A DNA stretch of 64,000 nucleotides from Athripsodes cinereus. Its lineage: Eukaryota; Arthropoda; Insecta; Trichoptera; Leptoceridae. Below the pieces are notes generated by a model, which worked only from the letters and a program-made list of their open reading frames with translations, did not search any database and was not told the origin of the DNA. How positions within the stretch are numbered: position 1 is the stretch's first letter; the number at the start of each line of letters is the position of its first letter. The DNA lies in NCBI GenBank assembly GCA_947579605.1, contig OX388310.1, positions 2,108,001 through 2,172,000 on the forward strand, given 5' to 3'. Position numbers and translations under genes: made by a program. This document shows, piece by piece, positions 31,701 through 42,239 of this stretch.

Positions 31701-32339
31701 AAAGTCAAGTAAAAAAATAACTCAGGCTTAACCAAATAGATAAATTGCCAACAGGGTGATAAAAAATTTGAGTGTTACGATTTGTGTTATTATTGAACCA
31801 AATTGTAAAAAGTTAGACTTGAAACAATGATTGACTCATTTGATAGTTATGACAATTAACAAAATAACTGCTGCTCCCTTCTCTTCATAGAAAAATCTTG
31901 AATACGCCATTACTATGGGTACCTACTTACACAACTTACAGATAATATTATTTCCATAAATATCCTTTACAGTTTAAGTGTGTATCTTCTATGAGGTTTA
32001 CATAATAGGATAAGCACAACAGCAACTAAGTAACTCCTTGATAATAAATAATGTTGAAAATGTTATTTATGTGGAACATTTATCACTTAACGCGTCACAC
32101 AATTCAAAACTCATAATTTCCACATTATGACTCGCAGACCATTTCATTTCCTGTTTAGGTAACACTAAGCGATCTTACTAAACACGAACCTATGCGGTCG
32201 GTTCTAGCGAACCTATGGTTGAAATAATAAAAACATTTTCTTAATATGAGGACAGTCTGTTAAGCGCTTTTTACTTCACCTCAAAAATGCCGTTTTGAAC
32301 GTCTATCATCTGAAGCTCTTAGCTTTAGCTATACCTTTT
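31701..32339. other. Unassigned DNA
   Basis: No gene. Parts of 31702-31860 echo 30960-31060 (AAATAACTCA, GATAAATT.CCAACAGGGTGA), extending the duplication noted upstream. Confidence 0.35.
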
Positions 32340-32540
32340 AAGGTGTGTTTTCAGCTTCCTTCTGGAGCCTTCTCCATTCGTCTCTTTCGGAAGACCCACA
32401 GGCCTACCGGTGCCATTGAGAGACAATCAGACTGTCACCAGCTTCAGAAGCAAATTGAAAACTGAACTCTTCACGGGCGTCCTTGAGATGGTCTAGGGGC
32501 TGTTAAACGGCGTCAAAACAAAATCATCCAGAATCATGAC
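32340..32540 (+). mobile_element. Jockey/CR1-like LINE C-terminal fragment
   Basis: One frame reads LPVPLRDNQTVTSFRSKLKT followed by ELFTGVLEM and a stop, the common N.LP..LR....V.SF.SKLKT.LF ending. The following GGGCTGTTAAACGGCGTCAA and AAATCATCCA are matched loosely at about 16905-16930. Confidence 0.5.
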
Positions 32541-32724
32541 ATCATCACAAAACATTTTTTTTTATTTACGTAAAGTTTAACCGTCCTTTGAAACTAACTA
32601 ACATGCATTTACAATTCCCACAAATTGAGCTAGTACCAAACTAAGATATGAATCTTGTTACTACGCAATCTTGTTACTAATCTTGTAAATACGCAACGAC
32701 ACACATATAAAATGCACTAAAAAC

Positions 32725-32980
32725 ATATACCTACATGTAAATCCAAGACCCAGGACAATATCTTTACAAATTGTTTTTTTACCTAGTTATAAGAATCTTT
32801 TGTTGTAAATGTACCTATTTCTTTGTAATCTTATGAGCGAAACAATGTTTCTTTAAGTAAATAAAAAAATATATTGAAAATATGAAAAAGATTATTCTTC
32901 AGTCGGGAATTGAACCCGGAACCTCGTGACTCTATGAATATAATATTTTCGTTGTCAAAGACTCTGACTATTTTGTGTGC
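32725..32980 (-). repeat. tRNA-derived SINE (family T2)
   Basis: The minus strand has GAGTCACGAGGTTCCGGGTT and CAATTCCCGACTGAAG (B-box GGTTCAATTCC). The distal part shares ACATGTAAATC...CCCAGGACAATA with 9230-9395. Confidence 0.55.
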
Positions 32981-33267
32981 GAACCGGTTGGTATATTGTA
33001 TATCCTCTATGTGATTTAATAATTCCATCTTCAGAAACAACATTCAGAAACCACAGAATGGATCGTGTTTCAGATATCTTTCTCCAACTTTCAAGATTCC
33101 TATTTCCTCCATTCACCTCAAGGCTGTGGGGACGGGATGAGAAGCGTAGAAGAAGATCTTCAGCTTATTAAATTATAACATTACGAGCATTAAACCCAAC
33201 TTTACTCGAGGAATAATCATAAACATTATTATTGATAATTTAACAAATGTGAAATAATGTCCTATTT

Positions 33268-33372
33268 TTTTGAAACATTTGCATTTTACAAAACACTCGA
33301 AAACTTGCGGAAAAGAGTGAGAGACCAAATTTTTTTGTTGAGTGCTATTGTTGAGTTGAGCGCTACCAGAAT
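33268..33372 (-). repeat. Family A 5' fragment
   Basis: TTTTACAAAACACTCGAAAA, CTTGCGGAAAAGAGTGAGAG and ACCAAATTTTT match the antisense 5' part of family A. The remainder is absent. Confidence 0.5.
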
Positions 33373-34330
33373 AAAATGAAATAGATAATTAAATTAAGAA
33401 GTATTATTTTTTGACATTGAACAACAATCCGAACTAGACATTTGCTTCATTTCCAAAATGCATATTGGGCATTGTTAAGTTGCCACCCACTTAGCAAAGA
33501 TTGGAGTTTTTCCCTCCCGTGAGAGCGAATTCGTGATGGAGATGGAGCGAACTGATGAAGAATCTCTGGATAATATATTTTTCCAGTAGGTATCTGTATT
33601 CCTAGAAAATCTTGAGGAAGAATGCAATACATATCCCCTTAATATAAGTATCATTTTTACTAGCACTAAACTAAATAGATATTTATAAATCTATGTAAAA
33701 ATTCCTCAAAACAAATATCTAATAAAAAATATATCGAGCCACCTTATTACTGAAATATAATAGATATCTATTAGTAAGTTATAGTTATAATAGGTAACTG
33801 TATATTGAAGTAAACAACAGGTGTGCAATGCATCGAGGAAAGTATTGTCACAATTTCACTATTGATGAACTACCCCTTCTTATTTTGTTACGAAATATTT
33901 GGTTACTTTTTATTACATAAAACATAGTTAAAGCCTGATGTTCCGATAGGCCTAAATCATTCGTAAACGAGTGGATAGCCGAAGAAGAATAGAATAAAAT
34001 ATGTAGACATAAATAAACAAAATATATATGAACAGATAAACATAATTTTACGACAATAATTCTCATTATTCAATCAAGAAAACACTTAGGAACACTAGCG
34101 ACAACTATTATTGCAATACATACCAAGTATTTATTTAACGATAGTACATAACAACACCATTATCCTTCATCCTGACATAATGTCCTTAGTGCCATTTCCT
34201 TTTGTCGAGTGAATTATGTTATTATTAATATTTTATTATTAAGATTGTCTGTAATATTTTATGGTATTATTATAATTTATTATGTTAACTTTAAGAATGC
34301 CGAATACAGTTTAAACAACCTTTAGAAAAT
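33373..34330. other. Unassigned AT-rich DNA
   Basis: About 0.95 kb. Small frames only; no domain or repeat recognised. Confidence 0.35.
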
Positions 34331-34349
34331 GATGACATACGTAGAATTA

Positions 34350-34430
34350 TGAACTGTGGCACACGTAGAACTAAAGAGAATAGCAGAAAATCCAAATTCA
34401 TTGCAGACCAATCCAATGGATACATACTTA
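34350..34430 (+). mobile_element. Scrap of LINE family 2
   Basis: GTAGAACTAAAGAGAATAGC and ATTGCAGACCAATCCAATGG match the 3' coding end of the LINE at 11.94-12.44 kb. Confidence 0.55.
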
Positions 34431-34479
34431 TGTATCACACATATTAAACACAAATTAAATTTGTAAAATTAAAATATTG

Positions 34480-34590
34480 CAAACTAAGCTAGGGCATTTG
34501 GAAAGAATGAATGAGGTCTATCGACCAAGAAAATATATTTGGCTGAAAGAAATGGTGCTCGGAGACGTGGCCGTCCGAAGATCAAATGCT
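34480..34590 (+). mobile_element. Degenerate RTE-type fragment
   Basis: GGGCATTTGGAAAGAATGAA, GAAAATATATTTGGCTGAAA and GGAGACGTGGCCGTCCGAAG correspond to GHVERMNE, KRIYLSER and KRGRPR of the RTE C-terminus. Confidence 0.6.
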
Positions 34591-34594
34591 TTGA

Positions 34595-34838
34595 ATTCCT
34601 ACTACTATGCCTACTACTATTACCACTATACCATCATGGCATATCCACCATGTGGGGTAGCCAGCGAACTAACTGCAAGCATCTGCAAGAACTATCGCAC
34701 CAATAAAAATAAGTTCAGGAGGAGTGGCGTGCCTCATCACTGAATTGTCTACAGTTGTTTGTCTTTTACATGAAGTTTTACATGCACTGTCTGTAACGGG
34801 ACACAAAAACTAACATAAAAGAAAGGTCTCTTACTCCC
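34595..34838 (-). repeat. Family A repeat
   Basis: A (TACTAC)n-like stretch, ACCATCATGGCATATCCACC, GGGTAGCCAGCGAACTAACT, TGGCGTGCCTCATCACTGAA, then decayed 5' sequence to GGTCTCTTAC. Confidence 0.65.
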
Positions 34839-34976
34839 TTTCGAATGTTTTCATTCAACTCCCTGTGAAAGCGGGGGTTCGAAAAAATTAAGACATTTTC
34901 ATCTTAAATTCAACGATTACGTTTGCCATCCATCTTCAATGGATTATTTTATTGATTCGGAAAGAACAGCTTGCAA
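34839..34976 (+). repeat. Family A fragment, foldback partner
   Basis: GGGGGTTCGAAAAAATTAAG, TCTTAAATTCAACGATTACG and GGAAAGAACAGCTTGCAAG. It abuts an inverted copy at its 3' end. Confidence 0.6.
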
Positions 34977-35092
34977 GCTGTCCTCTCCGTGCCACTATAA
35001 AAACAAGACATTCAGGATGGGTGGCAAACCTCATCGCTGAATTTAAGATGTGAAATGTCTTAATTTTTTCGAACACCTGCCTTTTACAGGAC
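34970..35092 (-). repeat. Family A fragment, inverted
   Basis: AGCTGTCCTCTCCGTGCCAC, CAGGATGGGTGGCAAACCTC, TTTTTCGAACACCTGCCTTT. Good match to the family. Confidence 0.7.
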
Positions 35093-35252
35093 AGCTTGCA
35101 TGTTTTATATGCAGCTGGTCTGCTGGCTACCCCACTTGTGGGATATGCCGTGATGGTATAGTAGTAGTAGTAGAACAGCTTGCATTTTTATAACATGCAG
35201 CTGGTCTGCTGGCTACTCCACTTGTAACATGTGCCGTGATAGTAAGATAGCA
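35088..35252 (+). repeat. Two tandem family A 3' ends
   Basis: GGACAGCTTGCATG...GCTGGCTACCCCACTTGTGG, GATATGCCGTGATGGTATAG, (TAG)n, then a second AACAGCTTGCATT...CTGGCTACTCCACTTG end. Confidence 0.7.
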
Positions 35253-35730
35253 CATTTACAATCCCAATTACACTCCCAAGAACCTTTACATTAAGCCAAA
35301 ATTACTTGTTAGGCCGAAATCGTAGGAATATTCCTTCTCTTCTGTTTCTCATTAGAACATTCACTTGCGAGTGATGTATGTAATTGAAGAAAAATATCTC
35401 GTTTAAGTCTCGTAATGTGTTGACGACATGATTTTATGTTTACTTATATTTTTATAAAACTGTGTCTCATAATAATTTATTGATAGATAATTTATTACGA
35501 ATAATAATATTTATTATGCATTGATGTGACAATAATTTATTGTCATGATCGTGTCGCTATCGAAAGATGCGATCGCAATCTTTAGATTGACAGAAACCAT
35601 CATCGATAATAGATGGTCTCAACACCGCCCATTATGTAACCCTATGTTTTATTTATATTATGAATTTCTTTGAATTGTAGACGATGTAGACGAATAGAGA
35701 CGAAAACTTGGTAGACGAATGTCGCAGTCA
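35253..35730. other. Unassigned DNA next to the satellite element
   Basis: Contains a 17-bp palindrome GACAATAATTTATTGTC at 35528-35544. No gene. Confidence 0.4.
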
Positions 35731-35740
35731 TTTTAAAGAA

Positions 35741-35780
35741 TCCGTCCGTTTACAAACGGCCGACGTATTATAAAATGACG
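35741..35780 (+). repeat. Left inverted terminus
   Basis: Begins TCCGTCCGTTTACAAACGGC and continues CGACGTATTATAAAATGACG. Against the reverse complement of 41466-41505 the 40 aligned bases differ at 7 sites, all transitions. The preceding AAAGAAT is also matched after a short gap. Contains the near-palindrome CCGTTTACAAACGG. Confidence 0.65.
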
Positions 35781-35790
35781 AAAGCGTATT

Positions 35791-35810
35791 CAATTTGACT
35801 AGTCAAATTG
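35791..35810. repeat. Perfect 20-bp palindrome
   Basis: CAATTTGACTAGTCAAATTG is its own reverse complement. It lies just inside the left terminus, within a wider ACGAAAGCGT ... ACGCTTTCGT inverted pair (35778 and 35871). Confidence 0.85.
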
Positions 35811-36029
35811 TAAAAAAATAGTTCCATCTCTCGCCGTCTCAAGGCGTTGCCTATCAAAACCAAATTTTAAACGCTTTCGTGTATTAGATTGCGCGGGAGA
35901 ACTTTTTTCTATTTTAATTTTATATAAAAATTTACATATATAAAAATATATATACCTATAGTTAACTTAATATAGAAATTAAATTTAATTATTGCCATAC
36001 CGATAATAGGTATAATTAATAATTCTTAA

Positions 36030-36185
36030 ACACGCTTTAGATGTCTTGGCTGCGCAACATTAGAGAGTGGACCGGAATCCGGACAGTGGATTACCTCTTC
36101 AGAGCAGCACAGGACAGGGAGGTATTCGCCGGAGTGATCGCCAACGTCGGGAGGAACTGACATGGCACAGAGAGAAGAAGAAAGA
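36030..36185 (+). mobile_element. LINE C-terminal fragment
   Basis: SWLRNIREWTGIRTVDYLFR followed by AAQDREVFAGVIANVGRN and a stop, the standard final segment of many insect LINE polyproteins. It sits inside the candidate foldback element. Confidence 0.6.
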
Positions 36186-36695
36186 CGCTTTCTTTACATG
36201 GATTGTATTTTGGAATGCATTTTTCTATAAAATTGTTTTTTATTTTATTTCATTTATTTTCATGGATCATACAGTTAAAACAATAAATATAACAATTAAT
36301 AACAACAATGAGCAAACCAATCAAGATCCAACTAAGAAACATGTGTTTGAGATACATATTTTATTAATCAAAAATGAAGAATAAAAAAAACTAAAACATA
36401 AATAAAAAACTTAAAAACACAGAATAGAAAACAACCATTTCAAATTCCACGACTTAAAAAGCGTTTACAATGTCAAAAAGTCCATTCAAAACTACAGAAC
36501 TGAGAAAAGCGAAGTCCCCCATTGAACAGTAAATGAATCCAAGGCCTCTAAGACAGCCCTCGAGAACTCCAATTCACTCAATCCAAACCTCGAAAAAAAA
36601 ATAGAGTTTGAATTGTACCTAATTGTAAATTGCAAATGTTTAGTTAATTAAAATCAATAAAACCCTTATTTAAGACAGTGACTTTTTGTTGGACG
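36186..36695. other. Unassigned AT-rich DNA inside the satellite element
   Basis: A TTTATTTCATTTATTTTCAT stretch at 36242 may be an inverted LINE tail. The 105-codon frame 36067-36384 merely spans the LINE fragment and this DNA. Confidence 0.35.
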
Positions 36696-36699
36696 CGAG

Positions 36700-37215
36700 C
36701 CGGCTTTGAATTGATAGATTTTGATCAAAACGCTTAAATAAATGTTTTTGACAAGTTGGTAGACCGGTAATGAAATGATTATTTTATCAAATTTAACAGT
36801 TCAATCACGATTTTATGGGTATTTTATGGGTATTTATCAGATTTTGATCAAAACGTTTAAATGGATGTTTTTGACAGGTCTACCGAATAATGATGAATTC
36901 ATGATTATGTTTGACTTTTGAAAGGTCTACCATGATATTGTGATTTAATGAATATATTTGATAGTTCAATCTTGATTATATGAGCAATTTAATAAATTTT
37001 GTTCAAAACTTTAACATGAATGTTTTTGACAGGTCCACCATGAAATGGTGATTTTATGAAATGTTTGACAGTTTAAACATTATTTTATGGGAATTTTGAT
37101 AGACTTTGATCGAAATGTTTAAATGAATGTTTCTGACAGGTGTTTTATGAGTATGTTTGGCAGTTCAAACATGTTATATGGGCATTTTAATAAATTTTGA
37201 TCGAAATGTTTGAAT
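36700..37215 (+). repeat. 108-bp repeat block 1 (plus orientation)
   Basis: About five diverged units. Landmarks in each: ATGTTTTTGACAGGTCCACC, ATGAAATGGTGATTTTATGA, TTTGACAGTTCAATC, TTTTGATAGATTTTGATCGA. The block ends at an orientation switch near CTCATCTGATGAG (37215). Confidence 0.8.
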
Positions 37216-37237
37216 CTCATCTGATGAGCTTGATCAA

Positions 37238-37640
37238 AATCTATCAAAATACCCTTAAAATCGAGATTGAACTTCGAGGTTGAATTAGAGTTGAAAAAAT
37301 AATCGTTTTATTATCAAATAGCACATATCAAGATTGAAGTGTCAAATATATTCACAAAATCGCCATTTCATGGTAGTCCTGCCAAAAACATTCATGTTAA
37401 CGTTTTGAACAAAATTGATCAAATTGCGCATAGGTACATATTATCATGAGTACATTTGGAACGTTTGGAACAAAATTAATCAAATAGCACGCACAATCAA
37501 ATTCACTGAATCACATTTTCCTGGCAGACCTGTCAAAAACATTCATTTTGTCAAAAACTAACAAACAAAAAAACATTAGTTTCGTACAAAATTCGTGCAA
37601 ATTGATATTTGCAGATAAAATCTGTCAAACATATTCATAA
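37238..37640 (+). repeat. Long inverted repeat, left arm
   Basis: A distinctive stretch (CTTCGAGGTTGAATTAGAGT, AATCGTTTTATTATCAAATA, GGTAGTCCTGCCAAAAACAT, AAAATTAATCAAATAGCAC) is mirrored at 39252-39662 with small indels. Confidence 0.8.
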
Positions 37641-38602
37641 AATCACCATTTTATGGTGGATCTGTCAAAAACATTCGTTTAAATGTTTCGATCAAAGTCT
37701 ATCAAAACAGCTATGTTATCATGATTGAACTGTCAAAATTTTTCATTATATCCCCATTTCATGGTGTACCTGTCAGAAATATTCATTAAAACATTTCGAT
37801 CAAAATCTATCAAAATGTCCATGAAATCATGTTTGTACTGTCAAACATATTCATAAAATCACCATTTAATGGTGGACCTGTCAAAAACATTCGTTTAAAT
37901 GATTCGATCAAAATCTATCAAAACACCTATGTAATCATGATTGAACTGTCAAACATATTCATAAAATCCCCATTTCATGGTGGACCTGTCAAAAACATTT
38001 CGTTTAAATGATTCGATCAAAATCTATCAAAACACCTATGTAATCATGATTGAACTGTCAAAATTATTCTTTAAATCACCATTTCATGGTGGACCTGTCA
38101 AAAACGTTCGTATAAATGTTTCGATCAAAATCTATCAAAACAGCTATGTTATCATGATTGAACTGTCAAAATTCTTCATTAAATCCCATTTCATATGGTG
38201 TACCTGTCAGAAATATTCATTAAAACATTTCGATCAAAATCTATCAAAATGTCCATGATATCATGTTTGAACTGTCAAACATAAAATCACCATTTTATGG
38301 TGGACCTGTCACAAACATTCGTTTAAATGATTCGATCAAAATCTATCAAAACACCTATGTAATCATGATTGAACTGTCAAAATTATTCATAAAATCCCCA
38401 TTTCATGGTGGACCTGTCAAAAACATTCATGTTCACGTTTTGAACAAAATTTATCAAAATGCCCATGAAATCTTGTTTGAACTGTCAAACATATTCAGAA
38501 ATATTCATTTAAACATTACGATCAAAATTTATCAAATAGCACATGTTCATGAGTTAACTGTCAAATATAATTTAAATACACCATTTCATGGAAGACCTGT
38601 CT

Positions 38603-38785
38603 ATTCCCTTCTCTCTTCCTTTCTTCCTTTCTCTTCTTCTTTCTATAATTTATTTTTATATATTATGCTTTGTATTAAATTGTCCATAGTTAAGATACAT
38701 TAATTGGCGATGTAAATTATTGTATTGTATTGTATTGTTCATTGTTAAAGCTGTTGTATCTGTTAAAATAAAAAATAAATAAAAC
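38603..38785 (+). mobile_element. Insertion in the array, probable LINE 3' end
   Basis: Starts with a pyrimidine tract (CCTTTCTTCCTTTCTCTTCT), then a (TATTG)n run and AAATAAAAAATAAATAAAAC. It breaks a repeat unit after GACCTGTC. The A/T tail suggests target-primed insertion. Confidence 0.5.
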
Positions 38786-39114
38786 ATTAATAAAAACATT
38801 CGAACAATATTTTCAAAATGCCCATGACACCTTCTTTGAACTGTCAAAATCATTAATTAAATCCCCATTTCATGGTGGACCTGTCAAAAACATTCATGTT
38901 AACGTTTTGAACAAAATTTATCAAAATGCCCGTGAGCTGTCAAACATATTCATAAAATCACCATTTCATGGTGGACCTGTCAATAACATTCGTATTTAAA
39001 CATTTATGTTTCGATCAAAATCTATCAAAACACCCATGTAATCATGATTGAACTGTCAAAATTATTCATAAAATCCCCATTGCATGGTGGACCTGTCAAA
39101 AACATTTATTTAAC

Positions 39115-41435
39115 ATTAACAATGTTTTTGACAGGTCTTCTATGAAATGGTGGCTCTATGAATATATTTGACAGTTCAATCATGACAATATTGGGTATAT
39201 TGATAGATTTTGATCGAAACGTTTTAATAATTTTGACATGTCCACCATGAAATGGTGATTTTACATATTTGACAAATTTTATCTGCAATTTGATAAATTT
39301 TGTACGAAACTTATGTTTTTTGTATGTTTGTTTTTGACAAAATGAATATTTTTGACAGGTCTGCCAGGAAAATCTGATTCAGTGAATATATACCTACGTG
39401 TTATTTGATTAATTTTGTTCCAAACGTTGATATGAATATGTACTCATGATAATATGTATGCGCAATTTGATCAACTTTGTTCAAAAGGTTAACATTAATG
39501 TTTTTGGCAGGACTACCATGAAATGGTGATTTTGTGAATATATTTGACATTTCAATGTTGATATGTGCTATTTGATAATAAAACGATTATTTTTTCAATA
39601 TAGTTATAACTCTAATTCAACCTCGAAGTTCAATCTTGATTTTAAGGGTATTTTGATAGATTTTAATCGAAACGTTAACATAAATGTTTTTGACAGGTCC
39701 ACCATGTAATTGTGATTTTGTGAATATGTTTGATATTTCATAATTTTTATTTATAGATTTTTTATATATAAATATATAAATATAGATTATTTTTATAGAT
39801 TTTGATCGAAATTTATTAATGAATGTTTTTGAAAGCTCTACCATAAAATGAACACAAGAATGATTTTGACAGGTCTACCATGAAATGGTGATTTCATGAA
39901 TATTTTTGACAGCTCAAACCTGTTTTCATGGATATTTTGATAGATTTTAATCGAAACATGATTTCATGGACATTTTGATAAATTTTGTTCAAAACGTTTA
40001 CATGAATGTTTTTGACAAGTCTACCATGAAATGGTGTACTTGTGAATATATTTGACATGAATTTTATATGAATGAAAAAAAAAACGTTAACACAAGAATG
40101 ATTTTGACAGGTCTACCATGAAATGGTGATTTTATGAATATTTTTGACAGCTCAAACATGTTTTCATGGGTATTGTGATAGATTTTAATCGAATAGTTTA
40201 CATGAAGCTTTTGACAGGTCCACCATGAAATGGTTAATTTGTGAATACGTCTGACAGTTCATTCTTGATTTTATGTGCTTTTTGATCAATTTTGTTCAAA
40301 ACGCTATTGTAAATGGTCTTCCATGAAATGGTGATTTCATGAATATTTTTGACAGCTCAAACCTGTTTTCATGGATATTTTGATAGATTTTAATCGAAAC
40401 GTTTACATGAATGTTTTTGACAGGTCAACCATGAAATAGTGATTTTATGAATATTTTTGACAACTCAATCATATTTTCATGGGTATTTTGATACATTTTG
40501 TTCAAAACGTTAACATGAATGTTTTGACAGGTCTACCATGAAATTGTGATTTTATGAATATTTTTGACAGTTGAAACATGTTTTCATGGGCATTTTGATA
40601 AATTTTGTTCAAAATGTTTACATGAATGTTTTGGACAAGTTTCCATGAAATGGTAATTTTATGAATATGTTTGACAGTTCAAACAAGATTTCACGGGCAT
40701 TTTGATAAATTTTGTTCAAAACGTTAACATGGATGTTTTTGACAGGTCCACCATGAAATGGTGTTATTTTGACAGTTCAAACACGATTTCATGGGCATTA
40801 TGTAAGATTTGGATCGAAAAGTTTTAATGAATGATTTTAACAGGTCTACCATGAAATGGTGATTTTATGAATTTTAACAGTTTAATCATGATTTTATGGA
40901 TGTTTTGATAGATTTTGATCGAAACGATTTAATATATGTGTTTGACATATCTTCCACGAAATGGAGATTTTATGATTATTTTTGACAGCCCACGGGCATT
41001 TTGATGAATTTTGTTCAAAACGTTAACATGAATGTTTTTGACAGGTCCAACATGAAATGATGATATTTTGACAGTTCAAACACGACTTCATGTGCATTTT
41101 GTAAGATTTGGATCGAAAAGTTTTAATGAATGATTTTAACAGGTCTACCATGAAAAGGTGATTTTATGAATATAATTTTAACAGTTCAGTCATGATTTTA
41201 TGTCATGACAAACATGTTTTCATGGGTATTTTGATAAATTTTGTTCAAAACGTTTACATGAATGTATTTGACAGGTCCACCATGAAATGATGATTTTAGG
41301 AATATGTTTGACAGACAAACATGATTTCATGGGTATTTTGATAAATTTTGTTCAAAACGTTTACATGTATTTTTTGACAGGTCTTCCATGAAATGGTGAT
41401 TTTTTGAAAATAGTTGACAGTTCAATCATTCTACA
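39115..41435 (+). repeat. 108-bp repeat block 3 (plus orientation)
   Basis: About 20 diverged units after a switch at 39090-39140, where GACCTGTCAAAAACATTTAT faces AATGTTTTTGACAGGTCTTC. Many units are shortened or fused, so the array is older or less homogenised than block 2. Confidence 0.85.
39252..39662 (-). repeat. Long inverted repeat, right arm
   Basis: Reverse complement of 37238-37640 with an extra ATAACTATA-type insert and a few substitutions. Judged by eye at roughly nine in ten positions. Confidence 0.8.
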
Positions 41436-41465
41436 CATATTGTTATTGGCCTTAATAGTATGCTT

Positions 41466-41505
41466 TATTATTTTATAATATGCCGGCCATTTGCAAACGG
41501 ACGGA
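41466..41505 (-). repeat. Right inverted terminus
   Basis: Reverse complement begins TCCGTCCGTTTGCAAATGGC and continues CGGCATATTATAAAATAATA, matching the left terminus. Beyond it ATTCTTTATT mirrors the left AAAGAAT. Confidence 0.65.
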
Positions 41506-41515
41506 CATAATTCTT

Positions 41516-42239
41516 TATTATTTTATGTGTAAAAGCACAATTTGTTATTAAAGGTTATTAAAAATACGATCAAATTTCAGGGCTGTTTCCATCTTGTTGA
41601 CTGCGATCCTGACCAACGATGTCGTGCATGTTCTGAACCATCATTGTCTTAAAATGTGCAACCGAGAAATTCTTTACCAACTACTTTATGTTTTTTTTCT
41701 CTGAGCCATCAGTTGTAGGAACGTAACCAAAGTATTACAGATTCCTTGTTTCGACACTGTCGAGCAACTAGATGCATCTAGATGCATATCATTGTGAACT
41801 CTGTCCTTCCAAGTTATTTTAAGTGTTTTTCTATACACCCAGAGTTCAAATTACCGTATTGTATTAAAAAGGACATATTTGAGTTGGTAGATAATGTTGG
41901 CTAATACAAGTTTACCACCACGTATAACCATAGTGGGTAGGTATGATATTAGATTAAGTTTAGTTAAGTTGAGTGAGTAGGTATAATGTACCTAACTATA
42001 GGTACCGTGTGTTGTGTTTTGTTACTAATCTGTTGCTTTGAAACTTTTGTATCTGTTCATGCCTCTACCGAGATAGGCACTCAACTACATCTCACACAAT
42101 ACAGTTGCTTAGTACCTACCTATAGAGTTATTAACATTTTACGTGTGAATATATGGCTAACGTTTTAAGTGACGTAAAAATGCCTAGTTGAATTGTTAGT
42201 ATATTTGTTTCATAGACTGCATATTTAGAAAACCATCAT
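41516..42239. other. Unassigned DNA
   Basis: No gene. A 60-codon frame at 41986-42168 is unremarkable. Confidence 0.35.

Larger units (their letters stand above)
37225..39108 (-). repeat. 108-bp repeat block 2 (minus orientation)
   Basis: About 15 units, the most regular in the locus, reading TTGAACTGTCAAACATATTC, CCATTTCATGGTGGACCTGT, CAAAAACATTCGTTTAAATG, ATTCGATCAAAATCTATCAA. Between 37829 and 38260 the period is exactly 108 bases, so open frames run through several units as a 36-residue peptide repeat (SPFHGGPVKNI motif). These frames are unlikely to be genes. Interrupted at about 38603-38785. Confidence 0.85.
35731..41515. mobile_element. Candidate foldback-type element: 108-bp repeat array between inverted termini
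   Basis: About 5.8 kb. The outer ends are imperfect inverted repeats (next entries). Inside lie about 0.9 kb of mixed sequence, then roughly 40 diverged repeats with a 108-bp period in three orientation blocks: 36700-37215 (plus type), 37225-39108 (minus type), 39115-41435 (plus type). Long-inverted-terminus elements built of subrepeats are known as foldback elements (for example Drosophila FB and Galileo); whether this belongs there is inference. No transposase frame is present, so it would be non-autonomous. An alternative is a satellite array that happens to sit between duplicated flanks. Confidence 0.5.

Noticed and set aside
37829..38703. Three overlapping 60-146-codon frames as a repeat-containing protein gene
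   Set aside because: They are translations of the 108-bp repeat, whose period is a multiple of three. No start context, signal or domain; inverted units elsewhere are equally frequent.
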